A stretch of 64,000 bases of DNA from Ruminococcaceae bacterium UBA1375 (GCA_002305795.1 DBRF01000013.1:33027-97026), one strand, 5' to 3'; positions 41,216 through 51,359 are shown, counted from the first letter of the stretch. The notes: generated from the letters alone by a model not told the origin. Program-made: numbers and translations.

Positions 41216-42325
41216 ATGATTCAGTACGATGACATTCGCGTGAAGTTAAATAACCGCCGCCCGGAGCTGGCGGACTTAAAAGACGCCCTCCAGTTGGATC
41301 GGGCGGAAAAGGAAATCCAGGAGTTGGAGCACAAAGCTGCGGAACCTGGATTTTGGGATAATATGGAAAAGAGCCAGGAGATTCTCCGCCGCACCACCCA
41401 GCTGCGCAGCAAGGTGGAGAATTACCACAAGTTGGAAAGCCTGGCGGACGATATCGAAACCATGATTCAGTTGGCGGAGGAAGAAGAGGACCCTTCCATG
41501 GCGGATGAGGTCAAGGAGATGTACGAAACCTTTGAGCACGATTTGGAGGAGCAGACCCTCTCCACCCTGCTTATTGGGGAGTACGACGACCACAACGCCA
41601 TTTTGACCTTCCACGCCGGGGCCGGCGGCACCGAAGCCCAGGACTGGGTGGAGATGCTGTACCGGATGTACACCCACTGGGCGGAAAAGCACGGCTTTAC
41701 CTACCAGATCCTGGACTATCAGCCTGGGGATGACGCCGGCATCAAAAGCGCCTCCATCCAGATCAACGGTCAGAACGCCTATGGGTATCTCCGCAGTGAA
41801 AACGGGGTGCACCGGCTGGTGCGGGTGTCCCCCTTCGACGCTTCCGGACGGCGGCACACCTCCTTTGCTTCTCTGGAAGTGATGCCGGAAATCGACGACA
41901 CCATCCAGGTGGACATCCGGGACGAAGACATTAAGATGGATGTGTTCCGTTCCTCCGGCGCCGGTGGCCAGCACATCAATAAGACCTCTTCGGCGGTGCG
42001 CTTGACCCACATTCCCACCGGCATTGTGGTGTCCTGCCAAACCGAACGGAGCCAGTTCCAGAACCGGGACACCGCCATGAAGATGCTGAAATCCAAGCTG
42101 TTTGAGATCAAGCAGCGGGAGCATCTGGACAAAATCGAGGACATCAAAGGCGAGCATAAGGAAATCGCCTGGGGCAGCCAGATCCGCAGCTATGTGTTCA
42201 TGCCCTATACCTTGGTGAAGGATACCCGCACCGGCTACGAGACCAGCAACGTCAACGCCGTGATGGACGGGGACTTGGACGGCTTTATCTACGCTTACTT
42301 AAAGCAGCAGGAAGAGCAGAAGTAA
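41216..42325 (+). CDS. prfB: Peptide chain release factor 2, without programmed frameshift
   Basis: 369 residues. Recognises UGA/UAA stops. 'VSPFDASGRRHTSFAS' holds the SPF anticodon-like motif, 'GAGGQHINKTSSAVRL' the GGQ hydrolysis motif. The N-terminal region, where most bacteria have an in-frame UGA and a +1 shift after about 25 codons, reads through in one frame (codons around 41275-41300), so the usual autoregulation is absent. ATG 41216; GGAAAGGAG upstream. Confidence 0.95.
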   Translation: MIQYDDIRVKLNNRRPELADLKDALQLDRAEKEIQELEHKAAEPGFWDNMEKSQEILRRTTQLRSKVENYHKLESLADDIETMIQLAEEEEDPSMADEVKEMYETFEHDLEEQTLSTLLIGEYDDHNAILTFHAGAGGTEAQDWVEMLYRMYTHWAEKHGFTYQILDYQPGDDAGIKSASIQINGQNAYGYLRSENGVHRLVRVSPFDASGRRHTSFASLEVMPEIDDTIQVDIRDEDIKMDVFRSSGAGGQHINKTSSAVRLTHIPTGIVVSCQTERSQFQNRDTAMKMLKSKLFEIKQREHLDKIEDIKGEHKEIAWGSQIRSYVFMPYTLVKDTRTGYETSNVNAVMDGDLDGFIYAYLKQQEEQK

Positions 42326-42340
42326 ATCCCATTGCAATAA

Positions 42341-42387
42341 ACACCGCCCTGCCGGACTTGGGTTTTCGGCAGGGCGGTGTTGTTTTG
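42341..42387. terminator. Bidirectional terminator between prfB and GH127 gene
   Basis: ACACCGCCCTGCC/GGCAGGGCGGTGT stem, TTGTTTTG on plus and TTTATTG on minus. Confidence 0.85.
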
Positions 42388-42389
42388 TC

Positions 42390-44933
42390 TTATTCCGGTT
42401 TGGCTACAGTAAGGTAGATCCGCTTGGCAGTGCGTTGGTCCTCCGCCAGACAGGTGATCTCCCAGCGGTCTCCCGGCACCCACTTCATGGACCGCATTTC
42501 CTGGTCCTCTAACAGGAAGTTTTGCAGGTAGCAAAGCCCGGTGGGTAGGTGGGGGACCACCCGCAGCCCTCCTTCCTGACCGGCAGTGGGGTGAAGGGTG
42601 TATTCCTTTCCTTGAGGTGTGAAGGCCGGGGTCAGGTATCCGCCGCGGATGAGGATTTGCTGGGGGTGGGAGTCGGCGTCGTAGTATTCCGACACCGCTA
42701 ACCGTCCGAAGATCCGGCAGGGTTTTCCCTCCTTGGGGGCAAAGCGGAACACCGCCTGGGCGTTTTCTCCCAAAAGGGACTGGGGCAGGGGACAGCAGCA
42801 GGTGTCGAATTCCTCCCCTTCCTCATGAGATAGCAGCTGAAGCGCAAGGGGCATGCCGTTGACGGTGACGGAAAGGTCTTGGATGCCTTCCTTGGCCAAC
42901 ACTAAAAACCGCAGAAAACAAGGCTTTTGGCTCAGCTTCATAGTGTAGGCAAACCAGCCGTTTTCCTCCGCTACCCGGAAGTTTTCAAAGTAGTCGCTGC
43001 CGGCCCGGGTGTGCTCTCCCGCCACCTGGTGGAGCAGCTCGTACTGGTCGTTGCCGATGGGCAGGCTGTCCACCTCGCAGCGGTACTCCCGCCGCTGCAT
43101 CTTGCTGGAAATCAGGTGCTGGGTCAGGGCCGGAGAATCCGGCTCCAACAGGTAGAAGTAGATGCCTCCCCGGCAGCCATGCTGGGAAAAGTAGGGGACA
43201 AATTCCAGGGTGTCCTGCTGCCGGATGTTTTTCAGGGTAAAGGCCAATTTTCCCTGTTCCTGCACCAGATTTTGGCTTAAATGCTCCAGCCAGCGTTCCC
43301 GGTTGTCCACCAGGATGTAGTCCCGCACCGGAACCTCCCTGGTGGCCACCGTCACCTTGACCCCTACTTCGCCGCACTTCATGTCCTGCTGTCCCAAATC
43401 GGCGCTGAGCACCGCCGGGCCGTAGGAAAAGGCCACCGCTTCTTTTTTGTCCGGCAGGAAATGGGCCCGCACCTGTAAAGACAAGGTGAGCCGGAGGCTG
43501 TCCCGCTGTTTCACCGGTACCGCCAGCAGCCCGTTTTGGCCAGGGGTGAGGTTGAGCACCTGCCCGTTTTTCTCCAAGGTAGGCGTCCCGGCGCACCAGT
43601 CGGGCACCGCCAGATAGAGGGTAAATCCTTCTTCCGGGGCCCGGTGTACCCGTACCTCCACCTCCCCGGAGCGGGGCAGGTCGGCGTAGATGTGCAGCTG
43701 GTAGTCCGCCCCTTCGATGTGGGAACTCTGGTACCGCCACAGCACCAAATCTTTGTTTTCCGGCCCGGTGAAGTAGCAGGTCCCTTCCCCCAGTTTGGTG
43801 AAGCTCTCCATGCCGGTGCCGGTGCAGCACCAGAAGCTGTCGAAGGGGGTGGAGAAGGCCTTGAAATAGCCGGTGCCCATGGGCTGGAAGTAGGTGGTCA
43901 TGCCGGTATCGGGGTTTTGGGAAGCCAGGATGGCGTTGTAGTAGGTCCACTGGTAGAAGTCCATGTACTTCCGCTCTCCCGTGATGGAGTACAGCAGCTG
44001 AGAGAGCTTGAGCATATTGTAGCTGTTGCAGGTCTCGCAGTTGCAGCCGGTGCGCTCCCCGTCCAGCACGTCCGCCGGGCCGAAGTGTTCCCACTCGCTG
44101 TTGCCCCCGGTGACGTAGCTGTGGTGGTGCACCACCATCTCCCAGAAGGAGAGGGCGGCTTGCAGGTAAAGCCGGTCTTCTTCCCGCTGGCCCAGCACCA
44201 GGTACCGCCGCACCGCTCCCAGCAGCTTGGGAATGGTGGTGTTGGCGTGGCGGCCGTTGAGGACGTCCTTCCCTTCCGCCAAAGGCGCAAACAGCCAGGT
44301 CTCATCGAATCGGTGGGCGGCGTCCCGGTGCCGGGGGTCCTTGGTTAAGTCGTAGAGCTGGTACATGGCGTCGTTCATGCCCCCGTATTCCACCGCCAGC
44401 ACCCGCTTTTGGGTGGCTTCGTCCCAGGACAGCACCCGGTCTGCCACCCAGTCCCCAAGCCGCCGGGCAATCCACAGGGCGGTGGACTCGTGGCCGGGAG
44501 TGCGGGCAGCGCAGCATAGGCTGTCCAGCAGCTTGTGCATGGTGTACCAGGGTACCCAGGCGGGTTTGCCCTGCTCCAAGGCGTCAAACAGGCTTTCCTC
44601 CGAGGCAAAGAGGTAGCCGTCCTCCCGCTGGCATTTCAGCAGCCCCTGCAAGATGCTGTCGATTCGATGGAACACCCAGGGAATGCCTAAGGTCTGCTGA
44701 GCCTGGCAGAGGGCGGTGAGGTAGTGGCCCAGGGTGTGGCCCTTGATCTGGGTCTGCTCCCACCCCTCATAGGCTGGGGCGGAGGGAGTCAGTCCCCCTT
44801 GGACATAAAAGGAATGGAGCAGCCGTTCCGGCTCTAATTGCTTGAGGTACTGCACTTCTTTTTGAATGGCGTTGGCACAGTAAGGGTCCCATAGGTTGAC
44901 ATAGCTGCACAAAGGAACGGGGGTGTATTTCAT
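42390..44933 (-). CDS. GH127-type beta-L-arabinofuranosidase-like protein
   Basis: 847 residues without signal peptide, probably cytoplasmic. The (alpha/alpha)6 part (about 1-400) holds the zinc/nucleophile region of GH127 (HypBA1 type): 'GERTGCNCETCNSYNMLK' with Glu and two Cys, and 'SFWCCTGTGMESF' with two more Cys; in that family one Cys acts as nucleophile. The C half is beta-sandwich. It would remove terminal beta-L-arabinofuranose, or act as a related GH in the broader DUF1680 clan. ATG 44933 with AAGGAGAG upstream. Divergent from the arabinan-type GH43 protein, supporting arabinose-polymer use. Confidence 0.88.
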   Translation of the reverse strand: MKYTPVPLCSYVNLWDPYCANAIQKEVQYLKQLEPERLLHSFYVQGGLTPSAPAYEGWEQTQIKGHTLGHYLTALCQAQQTLGIPWVFHRIDSILQGLLKCQREDGYLFASEESLFDALEQGKPAWVPWYTMHKLLDSLCCAARTPGHESTALWIARRLGDWVADRVLSWDEATQKRVLAVEYGGMNDAMYQLYDLTKDPRHRDAAHRFDETWLFAPLAEGKDVLNGRHANTTIPKLLGAVRRYLVLGQREEDRLYLQAALSFWEMVVHHHSYVTGGNSEWEHFGPADVLDGERTGCNCETCNSYNMLKLSQLLYSITGERKYMDFYQWTYYNAILASQNPDTGMTTYFQPMGTGYFKAFSTPFDSFWCCTGTGMESFTKLGEGTCYFTGPENKDLVLWRYQSSHIEGADYQLHIYADLPRSGEVEVRVHRAPEEGFTLYLAVPDWCAGTPTLEKNGQVLNLTPGQNGLLAVPVKQRDSLRLTLSLQVRAHFLPDKKEAVAFSYGPAVLSADLGQQDMKCGEVGVKVTVATREVPVRDYILVDNRERWLEHLSQNLVQEQGKLAFTLKNIRQQDTLEFVPYFSQHGCRGGIYFYLLEPDSPALTQHLISSKMQRREYRCEVDSLPIGNDQYELLHQVAGEHTRAGSDYFENFRVAEENGWFAYTMKLSQKPCFLRFLVLAKEGIQDLSVTVNGMPLALQLLSHEEGEEFDTCCCPLPQSLLGENAQAVFRFAPKEGKPCRIFGRLAVSEYYDADSHPQQILIRGGYLTPAFTPQGKEYTLHPTAGQEGGLRVVPHLPTGLCYLQNFLLEDQEMRSMKWVPGDRWEITCLAEDQRTAKRIYLTVAKPE

Positions 44934-44971
44934 AAAAGCTCTCCTTTTCGTTTTCGATTTCAGCAAAACAT

Positions 44972-45174
44972 ATTGTAGCAACCGCACTTCAAATTGTAAA
45001 TAGGAAAACTTCATATAAGTGTTATTTTTTCACATCTTCCGGGATTTTTTCCTTCTTCGCCTGGCTGGGGAAAGATGGAGTTGGATGGGGGTTTCGTCTA
45101 GTAGAAAAAGAGAATTTTAAGCTTGTCAATTCCATCAAATTTTACTTGTAATTTTTTGCTTTTTTTGTTATACT
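44972..45174. promoter_or_regulatory. Divergent promoters between GH127 and GH43 genes
   Basis: Minus strand TTTACA (45000-44995), 17 bases, TACAAT (44977-44972) for GH127; plus strand TTGTAA (45146-45151), 17 bases, TATACT (45169-45174) for GH43. The spacer is AT-rich and holds no clear operator that I can name. Confidence 0.65.
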
Positions 45175-45214
45175 TGTGAAAAACGCATCTTTAAGATGGG
45201 AAGGTGGTACTTTT

Positions 45215-48200
45215 ATGAAAAAACGCTCCATTTTGGCATGGATTTTAAGTTTTGCCATGCTCTGTTCCTGCTTCAGCGCAGGGATGCTGCCGGCTTCGGC
45301 CCAGGAGGTGGACGGCGTGGAGTTTCCGGAGTCCCTGGCTCCCGGCAACGACGCCAATATCCACGATCCCAGCATCTTCTACGACCAAGCCGGCGGCTAT
45401 TATTACGTCTACAGCACCGGTATGGGCGGCGACGTACTCACGGTGGTCCGTACCCAGGATCCCAATATGCGTAACTGGGAACGGCTGAATTTCGACACCT
45501 CCGGCCTGATTACCGATGAAATTACCGCCATTACCCCGGTGTACAATATCTGGGCGCCGGATATGGTGAAGGTAGGGGAGGAATACCGCCTCTACTACTC
45601 CTGCTCCACCGGCGGCAGCGGAAACTCCTGCATCGCCATGGCCACTTCCGACCGTCCCGACGGCGGCTTTGTGTTCCGGGGCATTGTGGTGCAGTCCACT
45701 CAGGCCAGCTGGGGCACCAGCGGCAATGCCATCGACCCCTGCATCGTCACCGAAGAAGGCACCGGGGATCAGTACATGACCTGGGGCAGCTTCGGGGCCG
45801 GCATCTTTATCCAGAAGATGACCCAAGATGGTTTTCTGGACCAAAGCAGCCCGGCGGTGAACATTGCTTACCGTCCTCAACCTCAAAATGGGGTAGAGGG
45901 TCCATATATCCGCTACAACGCCGACACTGGCTATTATTATCTGTTTGTCTCTTACGGAGATTTGAACAACAACTACAACGTCCGGGTGGCCCGGAGCAAG
46001 TCCATCACCGGCCCTTATCTGGACGACATGGGCCGCAACATGGCCACTGACAGCAACGGCACTCTGGACAGCGACATTGGCTATAAGCTCACCAGCGGAT
46101 GGCAGTATCCCGGCGGCCCCAATGATTTTGGCGCTGCCTGGATGGGTCTGGGCCACTGCTCGGTGCTGGAACAGGACGGTACCTGGATCCTTTATTGCCA
46201 CGCCCGGATGAATGATGAAGGCCGCGGTTTGTGGATGCAGTGCCACCAGTTGGTTTGGAGCGAGGAAGGTTGGCCGCTGATGGTAGCGGCGTTCTATGAC
46301 GGGGAAGAGGAACAGCAGGTTGCCCCTGGCGCTATGGTAGGCACCTTTGAACGCATTGACCTGAGCAAAAATGACTCCGACCTCACCCGCACCTCCACCG
46401 AAATGACCTTTGCCGCCGACGGCACCTTCACCAGCCAGTTGGGCAGCGGCAAATGGGACTTCACCGGGGAAAACACCGTTTACTGCTTCTACGATTCCGG
46501 CCGCATCGACCAGCTGAAGGTGCTTCCCGGCTGGGACCAGGAAAACGGACGGGGCAGTTATGTGATTACCGGCTATGACCAGGATACCCACCTTCAGGTC
46601 TGGGGCAAAAAGGTCAGCGACAACTATAATGTGGCGGAGGAAGTTTCCTTCACCCCCGGCTGGCTGGTTCAGCCTTCCCAGGACGACCTTCTGGCCCATT
46701 ACCCCCTGCAATACGACCTGTCTGACGCCACCGGCAGCCATGCCGACGGTGTGATTACCGGTGCTGGTTACTCCATGGATTCCGGCGTGCTCCACCTGGA
46801 GGGTGGGGCGAAAGCCACCGGCAACTACCTCCAGCTTCCCACCGGAATGCTGGACGGACAGGACACCATGACCATCTCTTTCTGGGCGGAAAATGAAAAC
46901 GATTCCGGCAACTACGCCGGCTTCTTCGTGGGCAGCACCGAGGCCAATCCTCTCAACTATCTGCTGCTCAACCCCGCCAATCCCAGCGGCTATGTGAAGC
47001 TGGCCTTTACCGATTCCGTTTCCGCCAACAACGCTCCTTGGGAAACAGAAGTGGGTTTTGCCGCCAGCAATAATGCCACCGGCAACAGCGTGGAAAAGGT
47101 GGATGGGCTGGCCCTGTACACCATTGTGGTGGAGGGCAATACCCTGATGCTTTACGTCAACGGCCAGCCTGCCGGCAATGCCGTCACCCTCAGCCGCACC
47201 CTTTCCGATTTGGGAGAAAATCTGGTGGTGTATCTGGCCGCTTCCTCCTATGGGGATGATTTGATGGCCGGTTCTTTCCGAGACCTGCGGATTTATGACG
47301 CCGCTTTGAGTGAGTTCCAAATTCAGCAGCTTTACGGCCAAAAAGAAGCCATCCTGGCCCAGTGGGCGCTGGATTCCATTGATGTGGAGGAAAGCGATGC
47401 ACTGCGCCACAGCTTGACCCTGCCTATCCAAAGCCAGGGCTATGAAATCACCTGGTCCAGCAGCCAGCCTCAGACCATTTCCCAGAGCGGGGAAGTGTTC
47501 CGCCCGGCGGCTGGAAGCCAGCCTGTCACCGTGACCCTTACCGCTTCCGCAGCGGCCGGGGATCAGGTCTTGACCAAGGGCTTTACCTTCACCGTACTTC
47601 CCCAACAGGAGGACATCAATGTGGATGCACAATACTATCTTTCTCTGGTAGACCTGCCGGAATACCTGTACACCGATCTGGCTCTGCCTGCTACCACCGG
47701 CAACCAGGACACTATCACCTGGTCCAGCAGTGAGGAAGGTGTGCTGGGCAGCGACGGCAGCTTGAACACCGATTCCACCCAGCCCCAAACTGTCACCCTC
47801 ACCGCCACCCTGACCTATGGAGCGGGCATTGCTCAAAAGGAATTCTCTCTCACCGTCACCGGCGGCTATCCCTATGGGGTGTTCGGCTACATGACCGGAA
47901 CCACCGACCTGGACGGCAGCCTTCATTTAGCTGAGGTAAATCCTGAAGGACAGGTGACCCAGCTCAACTCCGGCAATGGGGTGCTGTATGCCGACCTGCG
48001 GGAAGTCGCTCCCAACCACAACGGAGCAGTCAGCACAGACACCGGACTGTACTTCACCTCTGCCGCCCTGGCCCGGCAGCCGGAAAGCGGTTATCTGCTG
48101 GCGGTGTCCCGATCCATGGAACAGGATACCGTGTGGTTCTATACCAGCTCCGATCTGGTGCAGTACGACAGCGGCACCCCCCTGACCTTGCAGGAGGGAA

Positions 48201-49807
48201 CCAACGTGGCCCGGATTCATTCCCTGGTATATTCCGATTCCGGGGTTCAGGTGAGCTGGACCAGCGATACCGGAGAGAGCTATACTACCTTGGTGGCTGC
48301 CGATTTCAGCCGGGTGCTGAGTGGGCAAGAAGCTCAGCCGGTCACCGTCTACGCCCCCTATGCCCTGCCGGAAGGGGCTTTGGCGGAAACTACCGGGGTG
48401 CTGTACCTGACCCAGGAAGAGTACACCGCCTTGACCAACCGGTTAAGCGACCCCACCAATAACGGAATGGAAGAAATCCCGGAAATCCATACCTCCGCCG
48501 GGGTGATTCCCCAGATGCCTCAAAGCGTCACCGCTACCTACACCGACGGCTCCACCCAGGACTTCGGGGTCCAGTGGGACCTGGAAGGGCTGGATTTCAC
48601 CCAACCCGGCCGTTACACCGTCACCGGTACTGTGGAGCAGACCCAGTATGAAAATCCCTTTATCCTCTATCGGGCGGACCCCTACATCGTACAGGCAGAG
48701 GACGGCAGTTACTACTTTACTGCCTCCTACGCCGATGAAAATTATTCCAGCTACGACCGGGTGACCCTGCGCCACGCCGACACCATCGAAGGTTTGGCGG
48801 AAGCGGCGGATGTGACCCTTTGGACCGGTAACCTGCTTTGGGCGCCGGAAATCCACTACATCAATGGCCAGTGGGTGATGTATTACGCCACCGGCATCCG
48901 ATCCTGTACCCGGATCTGCCGGGAAGGGGGCGACCCCATGAACCCTGCCGACTGGGGTGCAGAAATCCCCTTTGACACCATCCCCAACTACAACTCCACC
49001 TCCAGCCTGGACATGACCTACTTTGAGGTCAATGGCACCGGCTATGTGATCTGGGCTCAGATGGGGGCGGGCAATGCCATCCAGCGTTCCACCCTGTACA
49101 TGGCCCAGTTAGATCCCAATGATCCCTCCCGGATCACCGGGGACACCATCACCCTCACCACTCCCCAGTACGCCTGGGAAATGGTGAACTACATGGTGAA
49201 TGAAGGCCCCAGCGTGCTGCAAAAGGACGGGAAGATTTACGTTTCCTTCTCCGCTTCCGGCACCGGTGTGGAATACTGCATGGGCCTGCTGACGGCAGAC
49301 GCGGATTCTGATTTGATGGACCCCGCCAGCTGGAGCAAGACTGGCTATCCGGTGCTGACCAGCCAGAATGTGCCTGGAGAATATGGCCCCGGCCATAACA
49401 GTTTTACCTACGATGAAGACGGCAACGCCATCTTTGTTTACCACGCTCGGAGTGAAAGCTCCAATTCCGGGGATACTCTGGCGGACTCCGGCCGCCACGC
49501 CCGGATCAAGCGGGTTCATTGGGCGGCAGACGGCACTCCCATCCTCAGCATGAGCTATGAGGAAGAGCTGGCTGTGGAAAACAGAACCGTCACCGTCACT
49601 ATTGTGGTGGAGGAGGAGCCTTTGGCTCAGGACGATTTAAACCAGGACGACCAGGTGGATGTGCTGGACGTCATGACCTTGGCTCAGGCCGCAGTGGGAT
49701 CCTTTACTCTTCCGGAAGGGGTGGACGGCGACCAGAACCAGGATGGCGCCTTGAATGTGCTGGACGTGATGATCTTTGCCCAGCGCCTGGTGTCCCGAAA
49801 CCGTTGA
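45215..49807 (+). CDS. Secreted twin-GH43 arabinanase-like protein with dockerin
   Basis: 1530 residues. Order: signal peptide (1-29), GH43 catalytic domain 1 (about 45-375; base D51 in 'HDPSIFYD', 'IWAPDMVKVG'), GH43_C-like beta domain (about 380-485), LamG-like jelly roll (500-720), two atrophied-Ig (aBig) repeats 'ITWSSS' (about 730-925), a further beta domain, a Big4-type module ('TYTDGSTQDFGV'), GH43 domain 2 (about 1150-1440; D1155 in 'YRADPYIV', 'LWAPEIHYI', 'GPGHNSF') and a dockerin (1473-1530) with two Ca-binding repeats 'DLNQDDQVDVLDVM' and 'DQNQDGALNVLDVM'. Domain 1 resembles endo-arabinanases, domain 2 arabinofuranosidase/xylosidase types. The dockerin implies attachment to a cohesin scaffold not present here. 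Confidence 0.9.
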   Translation: MKKRSILAWILSFAMLCSCFSAGMLPASAQEVDGVEFPESLAPGNDANIHDPSIFYDQAGGYYYVYSTGMGGDVLTVVRTQDPNMRNWERLNFDTSGLITDEITAITPVYNIWAPDMVKVGEEYRLYYSCSTGGSGNSCIAMATSDRPDGGFVFRGIVVQSTQASWGTSGNAIDPCIVTEEGTGDQYMTWGSFGAGIFIQKMTQDGFLDQSSPAVNIAYRPQPQNGVEGPYIRYNADTGYYYLFVSYGDLNNNYNVRVARSKSITGPYLDDMGRNMATDSNGTLDSDIGYKLTSGWQYPGGPNDFGAAWMGLGHCSVLEQDGTWILYCHARMNDEGRGLWMQCHQLVWSEEGWPLMVAAFYDGEEEQQVAPGAMVGTFERIDLSKNDSDLTRTSTEMTFAADGTFTSQLGSGKWDFTGENTVYCFYDSGRIDQLKVLPGWDQENGRGSYVITGYDQDTHLQVWGKKVSDNYNVAEEVSFTPGWLVQPSQDDLLAHYPLQYDLSDATGSHADGVITGAGYSMDSGVLHLEGGAKATGNYLQLPTGMLDGQDTMTISFWAENENDSGNYAGFFVGSTEANPLNYLLLNPANPSGYVKLAFTDSVSANNAPWETEVGFAASNNATGNSVEKVDGLALYTIVVEGNTLMLYVNGQPAGNAVTLSRTLSDLGENLVVYLAASSYGDDLMAGSFRDLRIYDAALSEFQIQQLYGQKEAILAQWALDSIDVEESDALRHSLTLPIQSQGYEITWSSSQPQTISQSGEVFRPAAGSQPVTVTLTASAAAGDQVLTKGFTFTVLPQQEDINVDAQYYLSLVDLPEYLYTDLALPATTGNQDTITWSSSEEGVLGSDGSLNTDSTQPQTVTLTATLTYGAGIAQKEFSLTVTGGYPYGVFGYMTGTTDLDGSLHLAEVNPEGQVTQLNSGNGVLYADLREVAPNHNGAVSTDTGLYFTSAALARQPESGYLLAVSRSMEQDTVWFYTSSDLVQYDSGTPLTLQEGTNVARIHSLVYSDSGVQVSWTSDTGESYTTLVAADFSRVLSGQEAQPVTVYAPYALPEGALAETTGVLYLTQEEYTALTNRLSDPTNNGMEEIPEIHTSAGVIPQMPQSVTATYTDGSTQDFGVQWDLEGLDFTQPGRYTVTGTVEQTQYENPFILYRADPYIVQAEDGSYYFTASYADENYSSYDRVTLRHADTIEGLAEAADVTLWTGNLLWAPEIHYINGQWVMYYATGIRSCTRICREGGDPMNPADWGAEIPFDTIPNYNSTSSLDMTYFEVNGTGYVIWAQMGAGNAIQRSTLYMAQLDPNDPSRITGDTITLTTPQYAWEMVNYMVNEGPSVLQKDGKIYVSFSASGTGVEYCMGLLTADADSDLMDPASWSKTGYPVLTSQNVPGEYGPGHNSFTYDEDGNAIFVYHARSESSNSGDTLADSGRHARIKRVHWAADGTPILSMSYEEELAVENRTVTVTIVVEEEPLAQDDLNQDDQVDVLDVMTLAQAAVGSFTLPEGVDGDQNQDGALNVLDVMIFAQRLVSRNR

Positions 49808-49840
49808 TCACCTGATTTCCTTATTCCTTTCCTTGGGTTT

Positions 49841-49866
49841 CCCCGGCATCTTTGTGGATGCCGGGG
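49841..49866 (+). terminator. Hairpin after the GH43 gene
   Basis: CCCCGGCATC/GATGCCGGGG stem; T residues are few, so termination efficiency is uncertain. Confidence 0.55.
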
Positions 49867-49899
49867 ACGCCTTTGTCCCAAAAACCGTCCGGGATTTCC

Positions 49900-49928
49900 T
49901 TTACTTTTTTGACCCTCTGTGTTATGAT
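49900..49928 (+). promoter_or_regulatory. Promoter of the dockerin pseudo-transglutaminase gene
   Basis: TTTACT, 17 bases, TATGAT (49923-49928). Confidence 0.55.
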
Positions 49929-49967
49929 GATTGTAACTAAAAAAATGCAAATTGAAAGGGACAAATT

Positions 49968-51359
49968 ATGGAAATAAAACAGCCTTTTTGGAAACGAACC
50001 GGAGCTGCTTTGGCAGCCATGCTCATCCTGATTGTCGGGATTGGACTGACCGGCACCCGGGCGGATGCCCAGACGACACCCCAGCAGGCCCTGGAACAGC
50101 TTCAGTTGGAAGATGCCGCCGCTGTCCTTATTGACGGCCCGGACGGATTCCGCCGGGAAGGGCACCGGGCGCTGATGCTCCATGACCGTCTGCTGGATGC
50201 GGCACAGCCCGCTCAAACCGGCAGCACCGCCTACGATGCTTTGGTGACAGGTGCCGCAAACAGCCAGGGCTACGCTCTGGCCATGGAGTTTTTGCTGGAT
50301 CAGATGGGGCTTAAACAAGAACAGGCAAGGCTGGAACATGAATTAGTTCAGGACCCCGTCACCGGGGAAATGTGGAACCGGGTGAAAATTGACGGGGTGT
50401 GGTATAACCTGTCCGCCTATCGGAACGACCTGTCCGGCGACCGCACCGCCTTTCTTAAAAGCGATGCCGCCTTTGCCGCCCTGCTGGGCAGCGACCCTTC
50501 CCGGTGGACCGGGGAGCACCCCTGCACCAGCACCTACTACGACGACTGGTTTTTGAACCAGAGCCAGGACGGCGGAGACCTTTGGAAAAGTGAGATGTAT
50601 TACACCGACGGCAGCGGCACCCTCTACGCCGGGTATTTGATGGGAACCACTTCCTCCTCCGGAATTATCCGGGAGGAAACCGGGCTCAGTCGGGTGGATG
50701 CCTGCGCTGTGTTTGACGGCAGCCTGTATCTCATCGGCAGCCAGGACAGCGGTGTCCAGGGCTTGTACCTCTACAACGGTTCTTCCGGCGTGGAAGTGGG
50801 CAGCGGGGGTACTATGGTTCGCCGGGGCAGCGTCACCGCCACCGGACAGGACATCGGCTCCCAGACCATTGTGGCCATGTACGGCACCTCCACCGGCCTG
50901 ACCCTTTTGGCTCAGGACGGCAGCACCCGCACTGTCACCCTCCACACCCATACCCTGGGGGATTGGCAGACGGTGCAGCAGATGGACTGCGCCAATGTGA
51001 TTCCCGGCAAGGAAGTGCGGATTTGCTCCGACTGTGGAGAGATTGGGGAAATCCGCTATGAAATCCCGGAACACGCCTACGCCGATTGGACCGTTACCCA
51101 GACCCCTGACCCGGAACAGCCCGGCACGGTCCAGCGGGAATGCACCCGCTGCCACGACACGATCACCCAGTCCCTCCCCTACGGAGACCTGAACCTGGAT
51201 GAAATCACCGACGTGCTGGATGTGATGACCTTGGCCCAGAGCGTGGTAGACGGCAGGGAGCTGCTCCCCGGCCTGGACGGCAACTATGACCAGAGCACTG
51301 ACGGGATAGTGGACGTTTCGGACGTAATGGCTCTGGCGCACTATGTGGTGAACCGCTGA
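49968..51359 (+). CDS. Secreted dockerin protein with inactive transglutaminase-like domain
   Basis: 463 residues. Signal peptide (1-34), then a shortened transglutaminase-like domain that aligns with the next gene's: 'TAYDALV' and 'VKIDGVWYNL' match, but the catalytic triad is replaced: Cys to Ser99, His to Glu134, Asp to Ser149. The following region (160-320) is a beta-propeller-like 'DGSLYLIGSQ' repeat area, then Cys-pair modules ('CSDCGE', 'CTRCHD') and a dockerin (about 405-463; 'DLNLDEITDVLDVMTLAQ', second repeat from 'YDQSTDG'). GGGAC/AAAGGG precedes ATG 49968. Probably a binding or structural cellulosome-type component rather than an enzyme (inference). Confidence 0.8.
   Translation: MEIKQPFWKRTGAALAAMLILIVGIGLTGTRADAQTTPQQALEQLQLEDAAAVLIDGPDGFRREGHRALMLHDRLLDAAQPAQTGSTAYDALVTGAANSQGYALAMEFLLDQMGLKQEQARLEHELVQDPVTGEMWNRVKIDGVWYNLSAYRNDLSGDRTAFLKSDAAFAALLGSDPSRWTGEHPCTSTYYDDWFLNQSQDGGDLWKSEMYYTDGSGTLYAGYLMGTTSSSGIIREETGLSRVDACAVFDGSLYLIGSQDSGVQGLYLYNGSSGVEVGSGGTMVRRGSVTATGQDIGSQTIVAMYGTSTGLTLLAQDGSTRTVTLHTHTLGDWQTVQQMDCANVIPGKEVRICSDCGEIGEIRYEIPEHAYADWTVTQTPDPEQPGTVQRECTRCHDTITQSLPYGDLNLDEITDVLDVMTLAQSVVDGRELLPGLDGNYDQSTDGIVDVSDVMALAHYVVNR

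Noticed and set aside
45245..47926. 893-codon minus-strand frame inside the GH43 gene (also 39141-41078, 2808-3788)
   Set aside because: Same GC-driven shadows; low-complexity His/Gly-rich translations without domains.
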